Assembly (NCBI GenBank): GCA_902618335.1
Contig: CACNAI010000010.1
Span: forward strand, 1 to 32,367
Reading direction: 5' to 3'
Origin: an uncultured Prochlorococcus sp.
GTDB taxonomy: Bacteria > Cyanobacteriota > Cyanobacteriia > PCC-6307 > Cyanobiaceae
Length of the DNA: 32,367 bases
Below the pieces are notes generated by a model. That model saw nothing but the letters and a program-made list of their open reading frames with translations, searched no databases and was not told the DNA's origin. This document shows positions 24,972-32,367 of this stretch, one piece after another. Position 1 is the stretch's first letter; each line of letters starts with the position of its first letter. A program made the translations under genes and the position numbers.

Positions 24972-26375
24972 CTAAACATAAAGATCAGCCCTAGGATAGC
25001 CAATTCTTTTTTGCCTATCTATTCTACTCTTATAAAGAGCTTGCCAAAGTGCACTTAGTAGCAAAAGAATGCCAAGTCTGCCCACAAACATACCAACAAT
25101 AAGAATAAATTGGCCAAAATGATTCAATTTTGCTGTCAAACCTATATCAAAACCAACAGTGGCAAAAGCAGATATACAAGTAAAAAGAATTTCTAGGAAT
25201 GTGAAAGATTCTTTTTCGACAAACGCATTAGTTGTACTCAGCAGCATTGCCATTAAAAGAACAAAAAGCAAAGATCCAACTGTGATTCCAACTGCCTTTA
25301 GAATAACTTTATCTGAAATTAATCTGTTACTAATAATTACATCTTTCTGACCTCTTAAAGTTGATCTAGTTGCAGCCATTAAAGCAATAAATGTAGTAGT
25401 TTTAATACCTCCACCAGTACCTCCAGTGCTTGCTCCAATAAACATAAGAGTCATTAATAGTAAAAGACCCGTATCTGAAATAGAGTTCAACGAGATCGGG
25501 TAATTTGTAAAACCTGCAGTTCTTGCACTCACTGTTTCAAATATTGATGATAACAACCTTTCAATCAAATTCAAATCATTAAAAAATTGACTATTTAGCA
25601 ATGATTCAGTGATAAATAATCCTAATGATCCGAATAATATTAGAGAAAAACTTGTCCGAATAACTAGTCTGGAATGAAGGCTCAATTTTTTGTATGAAAG
25701 ATTTTTCTTATTAGTCCATATATCATCAATAACCCGCCATCCCAATCCTCCCATAACAATAAGAAAAACAAACACACCGTTAACCAAAAAATTTGTTCTA
25801 TAACCCTGGATACTATTTGACCATAAGGAAAAACCTGCATTGTTATATGCAGATATACTATGAAAAATCGAGGACCAAAGTCTTTCCCAATTATTTTGAA
25901 TATCTACAAATCCAAAAGAATATAAAATAATTGCCCCAAAACATATGATACAAGTTGCAGTAATAGCAATGCTTTTAAAAGTTCGACCAATTCCTCCTAC
26001 TCCAAATTCATCTAAAGTCTTTCCTTTGTCTAATCTTGTTCTAAGCTTTGTACCCTTTACAACGAAACCTTGTAAAAAGGTTGTAATAGCCATTAATCCT
26101 AGACCACCTGATAAAAGCATGAAAGCCAATAAAACTTGGCCAAAGAAATTTAAATCAACACCAATATCTATAATGGTTAGCCCAGTTACGGTTATGGCAG
26201 AAGTAGATGTAAAAAATGCTTCCCATAAACCAACCTTTGAAGATGAACATAATGGAGAACTCAAAATTAAAGTTCCAAGACAAATAATAAACAAGCCTGT
26301 AACAATTGTAAATTGTGGTACAGATAGCTTTTTGTAAGCATCTTTTAACTTATAAACCTTACTTCTGAATTTCAC
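24972..26375 (-). CDS. ktrB: TrkH/KtrB-family potassium uptake channel subunit
   Basis: The 467-residue membrane protein has four M1-P-M2 repeats of the SKT superfamily. The four selectivity-filter glycines are visible: SAITVTGL (residues 59-66), AYNNAGFSLW, SARTAGFTNY and SAFATVGFDIG. An N-terminal cytosolic segment with KVYKLKDAYKKL precedes the first helix. The protein should carry K+ uptake, Na+-dependent in cyanobacterial KtrABE. Length fits KtrB (about 450) rather than full TrkH. It sits between ktrA (18 bp) and the SLC13 permease (4 bp), suggesting co-expression of the three. Confidence 0.92.
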   Translation of the reverse strand: MKFRSKVYKLKDAYKKLSVPQFTIVTGLFIICLGTLILSSPLCSSSKVGLWEAFFTSTSAITVTGLTIIDIGVDLNFFGQVLLAFMLLSGGLGLMAITTFLQGFVVKGTKLRTRLDKGKTLDEFGVGGIGRTFKSIAITATCIICFGAIILYSFGFVDIQNNWERLWSSIFHSISAYNNAGFSLWSNSIQGYRTNFLVNGVFVFLIVMGGLGWRVIDDIWTNKKNLSYKKLSLHSRLVIRTSFSLILFGSLGLFITESLLNSQFFNDLNLIERLLSSIFETVSARTAGFTNYPISLNSISDTGLLLLMTLMFIGASTGGTGGGIKTTTFIALMAATRSTLRGQKDVIISNRLISDKVILKAVGITVGSLLFVLLMAMLLSTTNAFVEKESFTFLEILFTCISAFATVGFDIGLTAKLNHFGQFILIVGMFVGRLGILLLLSALWQALYKSRIDRQKRIGYPRADLYV

Positions 26376-26379
26376 GATA

Positions 26380-28188
26380 TTACCCGTAATTTAAAATTAT
26401 CAATGCTGGCACCATAAATGACATTATAAGTGTTAATCCAGCTCCGTATTTTGCGATATCAAAAAATCTGTATCTTCCAGGACCATAAACCATTAAATTT
26501 GTTTGATAACCCATTGGAGTCAAAAAAGATTGACTAGCACCGAATAAAACAAGCATTATTAAAGCACTAGGTGAAATTCCTAAAACATTTGAAAATTCAA
26601 TAGCAACAGGCAAAATCAAAGCAACCGAAGCAGCATTACTTATAAATTGTGTAAGAATAACTGTCGATACAAAAATTACGACTAGTGCAATATATAGAGG
26701 CATTCCATTAAGGGCAAAGTTTAGATTTACTGCAATTAAATCTGCTAATCCTGTAACTTGCATAGCCACACTAAAGCATGATAAAGATCCCAACAATAAA
26801 ATGACATCTAACCTAATTGATTTTTGTATCTCTGCAGGTCTTAAACATCCACAAGCAACCATGGCAATTACTGCTAAAAGGACTGAACCTACTAATGGAA
26901 TATTAGAAACCGAAGGCAAAATCACCATTCCTATTGCAATTCCAATTGATATAGGTTTTTTTATCAAGAAAGGTAAATCATCTTCGAATTGATCCAAAAT
27001 AAGCAAATCATTACTGGCCTGCAAACCTCTTATTGAATCTAACGGTGCTTGCAACAATAAAACATCACCAGCTCTTAAAACAGCTTGTCCTAACCTCTCC
27101 TGAACGGTTTGTTGACCTCTTCTTAGTGCCAAAACTGTTGCATTGTGACGCTGTCTAAATCTTAATTCTCTCAAACTCGCACCAGCTAGAGTTGAGCCAG
27201 CTGGTAACAGAGCTTCAAAAGTCTTAGTACCTTCATCATCTGAGAAAACATTAACTCCATCGAAAGATGTTTTGTTTTCGCCTAACAGAATAGTATGTTC
27301 CTGCTGTAGCCTAAATAAATCTGCCCTTGTAACACGGATTATTAATCTGTCGTCCGGTTCAATCTTTCTATCAGCCAAAGGAGGAAGAATAACTTTTCCA
27401 TTTCGTTGCAATTCCAAAACATCAACGTCAAATCGTCTTTGCAATCTACTATTCCTGACAGATTGTCCAACTAATTCTGAAGTAGAGGGAATAGTAACTT
27501 CAGTAAAGTATATATTCATATCACCATTTTTAATAAATTCCTTCTCTCTCCCTCTATCTGGCAAAAGCATGTCAGAAACTAGAATCATATAGGCTGTGCC
27601 TATAAGCCATACAGGAATTCCGATTGAAGTCAAACTAAATAATTCCAAAGCACCATAACCTAATTGTTGACTAATATCACTTACAAGAAGATTTACAGAG
27701 CTACCTAATAATGTCAGAGTTCCACCTAGTAAAGTAGCGAAAGAAAGAGGTAATAAAACTTTTGATGGTGATATATTTCTACGCGCGCACCAACCTTCAA
27801 TTAAGGGTAACAAAGATGCTACTACTGGGGTATTAGGTACGATTCCAGATATTGGAGCAATCAAAAAAGTTATTAAAGCAATTAATTTCCTAGGCGTTCT
27901 AATACTTTCAGAAGAAATCAATTCTCTCACTCTATCTAAAGCACCACTTTTAAATAATGCAGAAGAAACTGCAAATAAACCCATAAGGGTAATTAAGGAT
28001 GGGCTACCAAATCCAGCTAAAGCTTTTTCAGGAGAAAGAACTCCTGTAGCTATAAATATTCCAACACATAATAAACCAGTCAATTCTGGCGCAATAGTAT
28101 TTTTAATAAATAAAATTATTGACATTATTAAAACAACTACCGTTATAAACGCATCAAAATTATTACCAACTACTGCAATTAAATTCAT
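26380..28188 (-). CDS. SLC13-family permease with two RCK_C domains
   Basis: A 602-residue transporter of the DASS/SLC13 (sodium-coupled anion) family. N-terminal helices contain GFGSPSLITLMGLFAVSSAL and IAPISGIVPNTPVVASLLPL (the 'S-N-T' ion-site type motif), and the C-terminal half has LTQFISNAASVALILPVAI and LFGASQSFLTPMGYQTN. Between the halves lie two RCK_C/TrkA_C domains at about 215-295 and 325-390 (EVTIPSTSELVGQSV, LLPAGSTLAGASLRE). Substrate may be sulfate or a dicarboxylate; cysH lies nearby but is not in this operon. It starts 49 bp after the NDH-2-like gene and ends 4 bp before ktrB. Confidence 0.9.
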   Translation of the reverse strand: MNLIAVVGNNFDAFITVVVLIMSIILFIKNTIAPELTGLLCVGIFIATGVLSPEKALAGFGSPSLITLMGLFAVSSALFKSGALDRVRELISSESIRTPRKLIALITFLIAPISGIVPNTPVVASLLPLIEGWCARRNISPSKVLLPLSFATLLGGTLTLLGSSVNLLVSDISQQLGYGALELFSLTSIGIPVWLIGTAYMILVSDMLLPDRGREKEFIKNGDMNIYFTEVTIPSTSELVGQSVRNSRLQRRFDVDVLELQRNGKVILPPLADRKIEPDDRLIIRVTRADLFRLQQEHTILLGENKTSFDGVNVFSDDEGTKTFEALLPAGSTLAGASLRELRFRQRHNATVLALRRGQQTVQERLGQAVLRAGDVLLLQAPLDSIRGLQASNDLLILDQFEDDLPFLIKKPISIGIAIGMVILPSVSNIPLVGSVLLAVIAMVACGCLRPAEIQKSIRLDVILLLGSLSCFSVAMQVTGLADLIAVNLNFALNGMPLYIALVVIFVSTVILTQFISNAASVALILPVAIEFSNVLGISPSALIMLVLFGASQSFLTPMGYQTNLMVYGPGRYRFFDIAKYGAGLTLIMSFMVPALIILNYG

Positions 28189-28237
28189 ACGAGACTTATT
28201 TAACTCAATATACCCAAAAACAATATTTCAAAAAAGT

Positions 28238-29431
28238 TTAATTAGAATTATCTTTTTTAAGAAACTTTTTGAAAATAGACTTTTTTTGAAATATCCATGA
28301 AGATGCAGATCTTAAGCTTTCAGTAATATCAGGAAACTTGGAAGCATATATAAGTCTTCTTGCCTCAAAAGCTAATTTCCCAGATAGAGTAACCCCAAGC
28401 CCGGAAATTGAAGCTTCGCCTATTCCTAGGCTTATCATTTCACCATTGTCTTTAAATTTAAAGGGTGAAGGATCCTTTCCTTGAATTAAAAGTTCTAGAT
28501 TATTAGCCAGATGATTTCCTTCCTGCATAGCGACCTGTGCAGTTATGGGTAAATCCTCCATTCCTTCAATGACTGAAATATCGCCAATAGCAAAACAGTT
28601 TTTATAGTTTTCTATTTGCAAATTGTTATTAACTAAAATTCGTCCAAATTTTTTGGGTATTTCATCAGTTTCTAAGTAAGACAAATTAGGTTTAACACCA
28701 GCAGTCCAAATAACAATATCTTTATCTAAAGAGGTTATTCCAACCTCACTTGAAATAGTAATTTTAGTTTCTGAGACTTCTTTTACTGTGGAATTCAAAA
28801 GAACATTGATTTTTCTGATTTGTAATGCCTTCTCTGCTTGTTCTCTATTAAAAATTTTATTTTTATGGAGTATTTCATTTGATTTTTCTATTACATTAAT
28901 TTCAAATTGGTCTGTAAATATATCTTTAATTTTGCATGCCAACTCTACTCCAGAGGGACCACCTCCAACTATGAATAACTTTTTATGGAAAGCAGTTTCT
29001 TGTGACTTTTTTAAATAAGAATTTAATTTATTTAGATCGTGAAAATCATTAAAGAAATAACAATTTTGATCTACACCTTTTATTAAAAAACCATTTGGAA
29101 TAGATCCTGTACAGATAACAAGATACTGATAACTTAATTTTAAATCATCACTAAATTCAAGAAGATTTTCTTTGAAGGAAATCTTGGTTAAACAATTTCT
29201 TAAAAAAGTTATGCCCGCATCAGAAAAAATATTTGCAAATTTTGGGGCAGCTTCCCAACTTCTTATTTCTTTACTTAAAACTTCGTACATTAAAGGTTTA
29301 AATATAAAATTAGTTTCTGAATCCACCACAAGTATCGGTAAAGAAGGATTAAGATTCTTTAAATTCAAAGCAAATGTCATACCGGCAAAACCAGCTCCAA
29401 CTATTACTATTGGTTTTTGTATTGATTTCAT
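28238..29431 (-). CDS. NDH-2-like FAD-dependent pyridine-nucleotide oxidoreductase
   Basis: The 397-residue flavoprotein resembles type II NADH dehydrogenases. It has the FAD motif GAGFAG (12-17), then FKPLMYEVLSKEIRSWEA, a second dinucleotide fold GGGPSGVELA at about 156-165, and the conserved CFAIGDISVIEG FAD contact followed by ITAQVAMQEGNHLANNL. NDH-2 enzymes pass electrons from NAD(P)H to quinones without proton pumping; a demethylphylloquinone reductase (NdbB) role is an alternative. No transmembrane helix, so peripheral membrane location is expected. Divergent from cysH over 95 bp and upstream of the SLC13-ktr genes. Confidence 0.9.
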   Translation of the reverse strand: MKSIQKPIVIVGAGFAGMTFALNLKNLNPSLPILVVDSETNFIFKPLMYEVLSKEIRSWEAAPKFANIFSDAGITFLRNCLTKISFKENLLEFSDDLKLSYQYLVICTGSIPNGFLIKGVDQNCYFFNDFHDLNKLNSYLKKSQETAFHKKLFIVGGGPSGVELACKIKDIFTDQFEINVIEKSNEILHKNKIFNREQAEKALQIRKINVLLNSTVKEVSETKITISSEVGITSLDKDIVIWTAGVKPNLSYLETDEIPKKFGRILVNNNLQIENYKNCFAIGDISVIEGMEDLPITAQVAMQEGNHLANNLELLIQGKDPSPFKFKDNGEMISLGIGEASISGLGVTLSGKLAFEARRLIYASKFPDITESLRSASSWIFQKKSIFKKFLKKDNSN

Positions 29432-29526
29432 TAGAGAAATATTGTTATACGTAAATGTATTATTAAAATATACGAATAATTTTTAAACTGAGCGAAATAA
29501 CATTAAACTCATAACCAAATTAAAGA

Positions 29527-30249
29527 ATGATTGAAAACATCCACAAAGATATTCAAAATAACTTAAGGAAATATAATCAAGAGCTATTAGATATGGATCC
29601 TCAAGAAATGCTTGCATGGGGATATGAAAAGTTTGATAATCAATTTGCTATTACAACAAGTTTTGGTATCCAGTCATCAGTCCTTTTAAATATGGTCAAT
29701 AAATTATGTCTACAAAAAAAAATCAAAATATTTTGGATAGATACAGGTTATCTGCCTCCAGAAACATACCATTACGCTGAAAGGCTTATTGAAAATTTAT
29801 CCTTAAAAGTAGAAGTTCTTCAAAGTGAATTATCTCCAGCAAGAATGGAGGCTAAATACGGAAAACTTTGGGAAACAAATAAAGAGAGTGATTTAGATAA
29901 GTATCATGAGTTAAGAAAGATAAAACCTTTAGAAAATGGTCTAGAAAAAAATAATATTTCCTGCTGGGCAAGTGGTGTTAGATCAAGTCAAACAGAAAAT
30001 AGAAACAAAATGAAATTCCTAGACGTCATTCGTCAAAGACTTTCTTTAAGACCTTTATTAAATTGGACTAATAAAGATATTTTTTATTATATGGAAGAGA
30101 ACAATTTACCTGCTCATCCACTTTTTATCAAAGGTTATTCTTCTGTAGGCGATTGGCATTCAAGCAGTCCCGATGGAATCAAAACTAAAGGCAGAGATAC
30201 AAGATTTGGGGGGATTAAACAAGAATGTGGAATACATACTAATAATTAA
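29527..30249 (+). CDS. cysH: Phosphoadenylyl-sulfate (PAPS) reductase
   Basis: CysH reduces PAPS to sulfite with thioredoxin or glutaredoxin. The 240-residue protein has the P-loop-like AITTSFGIQSSVLL (41-54), WIDTGYLPPETYHYAERL, a WASGVRSSQTENR block, and the catalytic KQECGIH with Cys234 near the C-terminus. The APS-reductase cluster pair CC...CxxC is absent: only Cys146 in ISCW and Cys234 in ECG are seen, so this is the PAPS type without a 4Fe-4S cluster. GDWHSSSPDG is the usual sulfate-binding region. Followed after 15 bp by coaX; probably one transcript. Confidence 0.94.
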   Translation: MIENIHKDIQNNLRKYNQELLDMDPQEMLAWGYEKFDNQFAITTSFGIQSSVLLNMVNKLCLQKKIKIFWIDTGYLPPETYHYAERLIENLSLKVEVLQSELSPARMEAKYGKLWETNKESDLDKYHELRKIKPLENGLEKNNISCWASGVRSSQTENRNKMKFLDVIRQRLSLRPLLNWTNKDIFYYMEENNLPAHPLFIKGYSSVGDWHSSSPDGIKTKGRDTRFGGIKQECGIHTNN

Positions 30250-30264
30250 ATTGATCATAGAATA

Positions 30265-30960
30265 ATGGTCTCAGATATAAATTTTTTATTAGTAGGCAAT
30301 AGTAGACTTCATTGGGCAAAATATTCTAAAAATGAATCTAAATTTTTCCATACCAAAAAAGAGCAAAAAATTCCTGAAAATATAGATCTTGATCAATTAA
30401 TTTGGGCTTCTGTAGGAAAACTACCAAATTTTTTGCTGAAAAAAGAAAATGAAATAAAATCTAAAAATATTCAGTTATCAAATCTTCCTAATTATTTTGG
30501 AGTTGATAGAGCTCTTGCGTGTATCGCAGCTTTAAAAATTATTGAAAACCCTTCCAAAAAAGATTTGCTAATTGCAGATTTTGGAACAATATTATCAATA
30601 ACAAAATTGAATTCAAATGGATCTATTATTGGAGGTCAACTTATTCCAGGTTTTCTAACACAATTAAAATCAATGGAACAAAATACAAAAAATCTTAAAG
30701 TTCCCCAAAAATATGATATTCCGATCAATGATTTTTTAATTAATACAGAAGAAGCAATTTTAAAAGGAGTAATCAACTCTCTTACTGGAGCAGTTAACAG
30801 TTTATTTAATCCGGTAAAGGATATATTAGTAATCTGTGGAGGAGACTCTGAATTTCTTACAAAATCTCTAAAGATTCAAAAAGAAAATATTATCAATGCT
30901 CCTAATTTAGTGATGGAAGGGATGATTATTCACCACCTGTCAGCAAAAAAATTACTTTAA
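30265..30960 (+). CDS. coaX: Type III pantothenate kinase
   Basis: CoaX phosphorylates pantothenate, the first step of CoA synthesis. The 231-residue protein has the actin-like (ASKHA) pattern: LLVGNSRLHWA near the N-terminus, GVDRALACIAA (Asp81), LIADFGTILSIT (Asp105-FGT) and GGQLIPGFLTQL. In well-studied type III enzymes the first motif is D-x-G-N-(T/S); here the Asp position is Leu, so one conserved Asp appears missing while the other two remain. Similar 'LLIGNSR' forms may be common in cyanobacteria, from memory. It overlaps the convergent bcp by 9 bp. Confidence 0.85.
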   Translation: MVSDINFLLVGNSRLHWAKYSKNESKFFHTKKEQKIPENIDLDQLIWASVGKLPNFLLKKENEIKSKNIQLSNLPNYFGVDRALACIAALKIIENPSKKDLLIADFGTILSITKLNSNGSIIGGQLIPGFLTQLKSMEQNTKNLKVPQKYDIPINDFLINTEEAILKGVINSLTGAVNSLFNPVKDILVICGGDSEFLTKSLKIQKENIINAPNLVMEGMIIHHLSAKKLL

Positions 30961-31419
30961 CCCAAGATCTGAAATTATATGATCAGCCATTATTGCTGCT
31001 TTTACCTTTAAGTAAATTTTTTCGATATTACCTTCTGTATCAATCAAAAAAGTATTTCTCATCATTCCCATATATTCTTTTCCCATGAATTTCTTAAGTC
31101 CGTAGCTATCGTAATCGGAAGAAACTTTAAAAGGTTCAGGATCAGTTAAAAGAATAAAAGGTAATTCAAATTTTTCTAAAAACTTCTGATGAGAGGATGC
31201 ATTATCTTTACTAATACCAAGCACAACAATATTATTTTTTTGGAGTAAATCCCAATTCTCTTTAAAATTACATGCTTCTTTAGTACATCCTGGAGTATTA
31301 TCTTTTGGATAAAAATATAGTATTATTCTTTTACCTTTAAAGTCACTAAGAGAAACTTCTTTCTCAAAAGAATCTTTTAATTTAAATTCTGGTGCTTTGT
31401 CGCCAACCTTAAGAGCCAT
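30952..31419 (-). CDS. bcp: Peroxiredoxin Q / BCP (thioredoxin-dependent thiol peroxidase)
   Basis: A 155-residue peroxiredoxin that reduces peroxides using thioredoxin. From ATG 31419 the protein begins MALKVGDKAPEFKL, the usual family opening; upstream codons to 31455 would add twelve non-conserved residues, so I reject them. The peroxidatic Cys45 and resolving Cys50 lie in FYPKDNTPGCTKEACNF, the PrxQ/BCP pattern; then GISKDNASSHQKF, and R-N-T-F-L-I-D late, with the conserved Arg. Its ATG is 12 bp from the plausible start of the decayed gene, so its promoter lies in that remnant; TATATT is a possible -10. Confidence 0.95.
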   Translation of the reverse strand: MALKVGDKAPEFKLKDSFEKEVSLSDFKGKRIILYFYPKDNTPGCTKEACNFKENWDLLQKNNIVVLGISKDNASSHQKFLEKFELPFILLTDPEPFKVSSDYDSYGLKKFMGKEYMGMMRNTFLIDTEGNIEKIYLKVKAAIMADHIISDLGLK

Positions 31420-31431
31420 TGAAATTATTAA

Positions 31432-32063
31432 ATGAGTATGAATATAAAATACCAAAAATTTGGTTTTATGAGATTAAAGGTATGCAAGAAGTTGCAACAA
31501 AAAAAATGAAATTTGCAAAAAATCTGCCAAATTCAAAATAAAGATTTTTTAGAATCAAGTCCTTATTTAGGACAATCACATTAAACACCTTATGGTTTAG
31601 ATCCCATAGAAATTCCAATTAGTGCTCACCCTGGAGAACCACAAGTTTACCCTCTGGCATGGGTAATATTAGTTTAAGTCATTGTAAAGATGCCCTACTA
31701 TAGTCTGGCATAAAAGCAAAATAGGGATTGATATTGAAAGAACAGATAGAGATTTTAACCATATAAAATTTGCAAAAAAATATTTTTTTCTCACCAATAA
31801 ATCAAACCATAATTATTTAACAAAACATATGATATTAAATCAATGGTGTTATTGAAGTTGCTATAAAATGTGATCATGGAAAATTAGCTAAAGACATTAA
31901 CCATTGGCAAATTTTTGAAAAGCCAAAAAAGTTAATTCATAAGAAGAAAAACATACATTTAAATTATTGACAGATTAACTTCCATAATTGGACTATCGCT
32001 TTAGCCTACGAAGAAAAAACTTCTTTTAATCCAGAGATTATTTGTTGTTCGAAAAATTTTTAG
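31432..32063 (+). pseudogene. Decayed Sfp/HetI-type 4'-phosphopantetheinyl transferase
   Basis: Protein segments appear in order but in changing frames: WFYEIKGMQEVATKKMKFAK (from 31461, frame 3), then DPIEIPISAHPGEP (frame 1), GMGNISLSHCKDAL (frame 3), IVWHKSKIGIDIERTDRDF (frame 2), and IEVAIKCDHGKLAKDINHW onward (frame 3). Stops interrupt at 31539, 31582 and 31968, and the frames shift at least four times. The GIDIE metal motif (31724-31738) is intact, but the W-x-x-K-E-A motif reads W-C-x-I-E-V. Intact family members activate acyl carrier protein with coenzyme A. A window-wide sequencing problem is unlikely because neighbouring genes are intact, though a local assembly fault is possible. 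The end overlaps rarA by 4 bp. Confidence 0.85.
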
Positions 32064-32367
32064 TTTTCTTTTCTTCTAAGAAGTTCTTCATATTGGTTTT
32101 TTTCCCATCCATTATTATTTGGTTCCCATATTTTTAAGCCTCCTAAAGGTTTAGGAAGATATTCTTGTGCGACCCAATTACCTGGATAATTATGAGGATT
32201 GACATAACTATTAGAATTATTTTTCAAATGAAGTGGAACATCAATAACATTAGTAGATTTGATTGTTTCAATTGCTTTAAAAATACTTTTCGTGCTATTA
32301 CTTTTTGGAGATATAGCTAAATATAAAGAAGCCTGCGTTAAAAAATATAATCCTTCTGGAAAACCAA
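32060..32367 (-). CDS. RarA/MgsA AAA ATPase, C-terminal part (cut by window edge)
   Basis: An open frame without a start runs off the right edge; about 102 codons are visible. It contains GFPEGLYFLTQASLYLAISP, then PKSNSTKSIFKAI, VPLHLKN and YPGNWVAQEYLP, and W-E-K-N near the end, matching the C-terminal oligomerisation part of RarA/MgsA/WRNIP1 ('PEa.laLaqA..YLA.aPKSNs...', 'VPlhLrn', 'yPg.fv.Q.YLP'). These act at stalled replication forks. The AAA core lies beyond the window. It overlaps the decayed transferase gene's last codons by 4 bp. Confidence 0.85.
   Translation of the reverse strand, partial: GFPEGLYFLTQASLYLAISPKSNSTKSIFKAIETIKSTNVIDVPLHLKNNSNSYVNPHNYPGNWVAQEYLPKPLGGLKIWEPNNNGWEKNQYEELLRRKEN

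Noticed and set aside
31420-31455. N-terminal extension of bcp (start at 31455)
   Set aside because: The added residues are not family-like and would overlap the neighbouring gene's start; MALKVGDKAPEF is the standard opening.
1-32367. Genomic island, prophage or CRISPR array
   Set aside because: No integrase, transposase, tRNA attachment site or regular direct repeats were seen, and gene content is core cyanobacterial.

Overview
The window looks like part of the chromosome of a streamlined marine picocyanobacterium, most likely a high-light Prochlorococcus. The evidence is a very A+T-rich sequence, short or absent intergenic gaps, and a strongly cyanobacterial gene set: zeta-carotene desaturase, a high-light-inducible protein, PetL, Ycf33/DUF751, a CRR7-like protein, DUF3120, DUF4346, DUF2973, a TIGR03279-type radical SAM protein and an HtrA protease. 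Nothing looks like a phage, plasmid or island: there is no integrase, transposase, tRNA or CRISPR array, and no clear compositional break. Strain identity is inference.

Layout. 1-5.5 kb: the 3' part of crtQ/zds and an SRPBCC protein (+), then hemD, rbfA and DUF751 (-), a GST (+), DUF6816 (-), a CRR7-like gene (+) and aroK (-). 5.5-8.9 kb: a plus-strand run of a double-domain 6-pyruvoyl-tetrahydropterin-synthase protein, a RibD-type reductase, a FemAB-like acyltransferase, DUF4346 and the tiny petL. 8.9-13.7 kb: rimO (-), a VKOR-thioredoxin fusion (+), then DUF3120-nadB (-). 13.9-18.9 kb: a tightly overlapping radical SAM - TolC - inositol-monophosphatase run, then YihY and a membrane zinc-ribbon protein (+). 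18.9-24.2 kb: a set of small genes (an Hli, a conserved unknown, DUF2973, a twin CX3C protein, a one-helix membrane protein, a Nif11-like protein, an unknown and a ribbon-helix-helix protein) mixed with htrA and an ABC-F ATPase. 24.2-29.4 kb: a minus-strand ion-transport block (ktrA, ktrB, SLC13 permease) below an NDH-2-like flavoprotein. 29.5-32.4 kb: cysH, coaX, a bcp/PrxQ peroxiredoxin, a heavily decayed Sfp/HetI-type phosphopantetheinyl transferase, and the 3' end of a rarA-like gene.

The strongest finding is the decayed phosphopantetheinyl transferase at about 31432-32063. Recognisable protein segments run colinearly through it but change reading frame at least four times and meet two further stops, and its catalytic W..KEA motif also carries substitutions. 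This enzyme class activates acyl carrier protein, so a working copy should exist elsewhere in the genome unless the assembly is wrong here. Other leads are a lost catalytic-type His in the first half of the tandem PTPS protein, an inverted repeat overlapping divergent promoters beside the ribbon-helix-helix gene, two divergent genes with start codons one base apart, a Nif11-like protein ending just after Gly-Gly, and a 47-residue twin CX3C protein.

All eleven convergent gene junctions either overlap or leave at most 6 bp, so there is essentially no room for conventional terminators. No intergenic stretch longer than about 200 bp lacks a gene or gene remnant.
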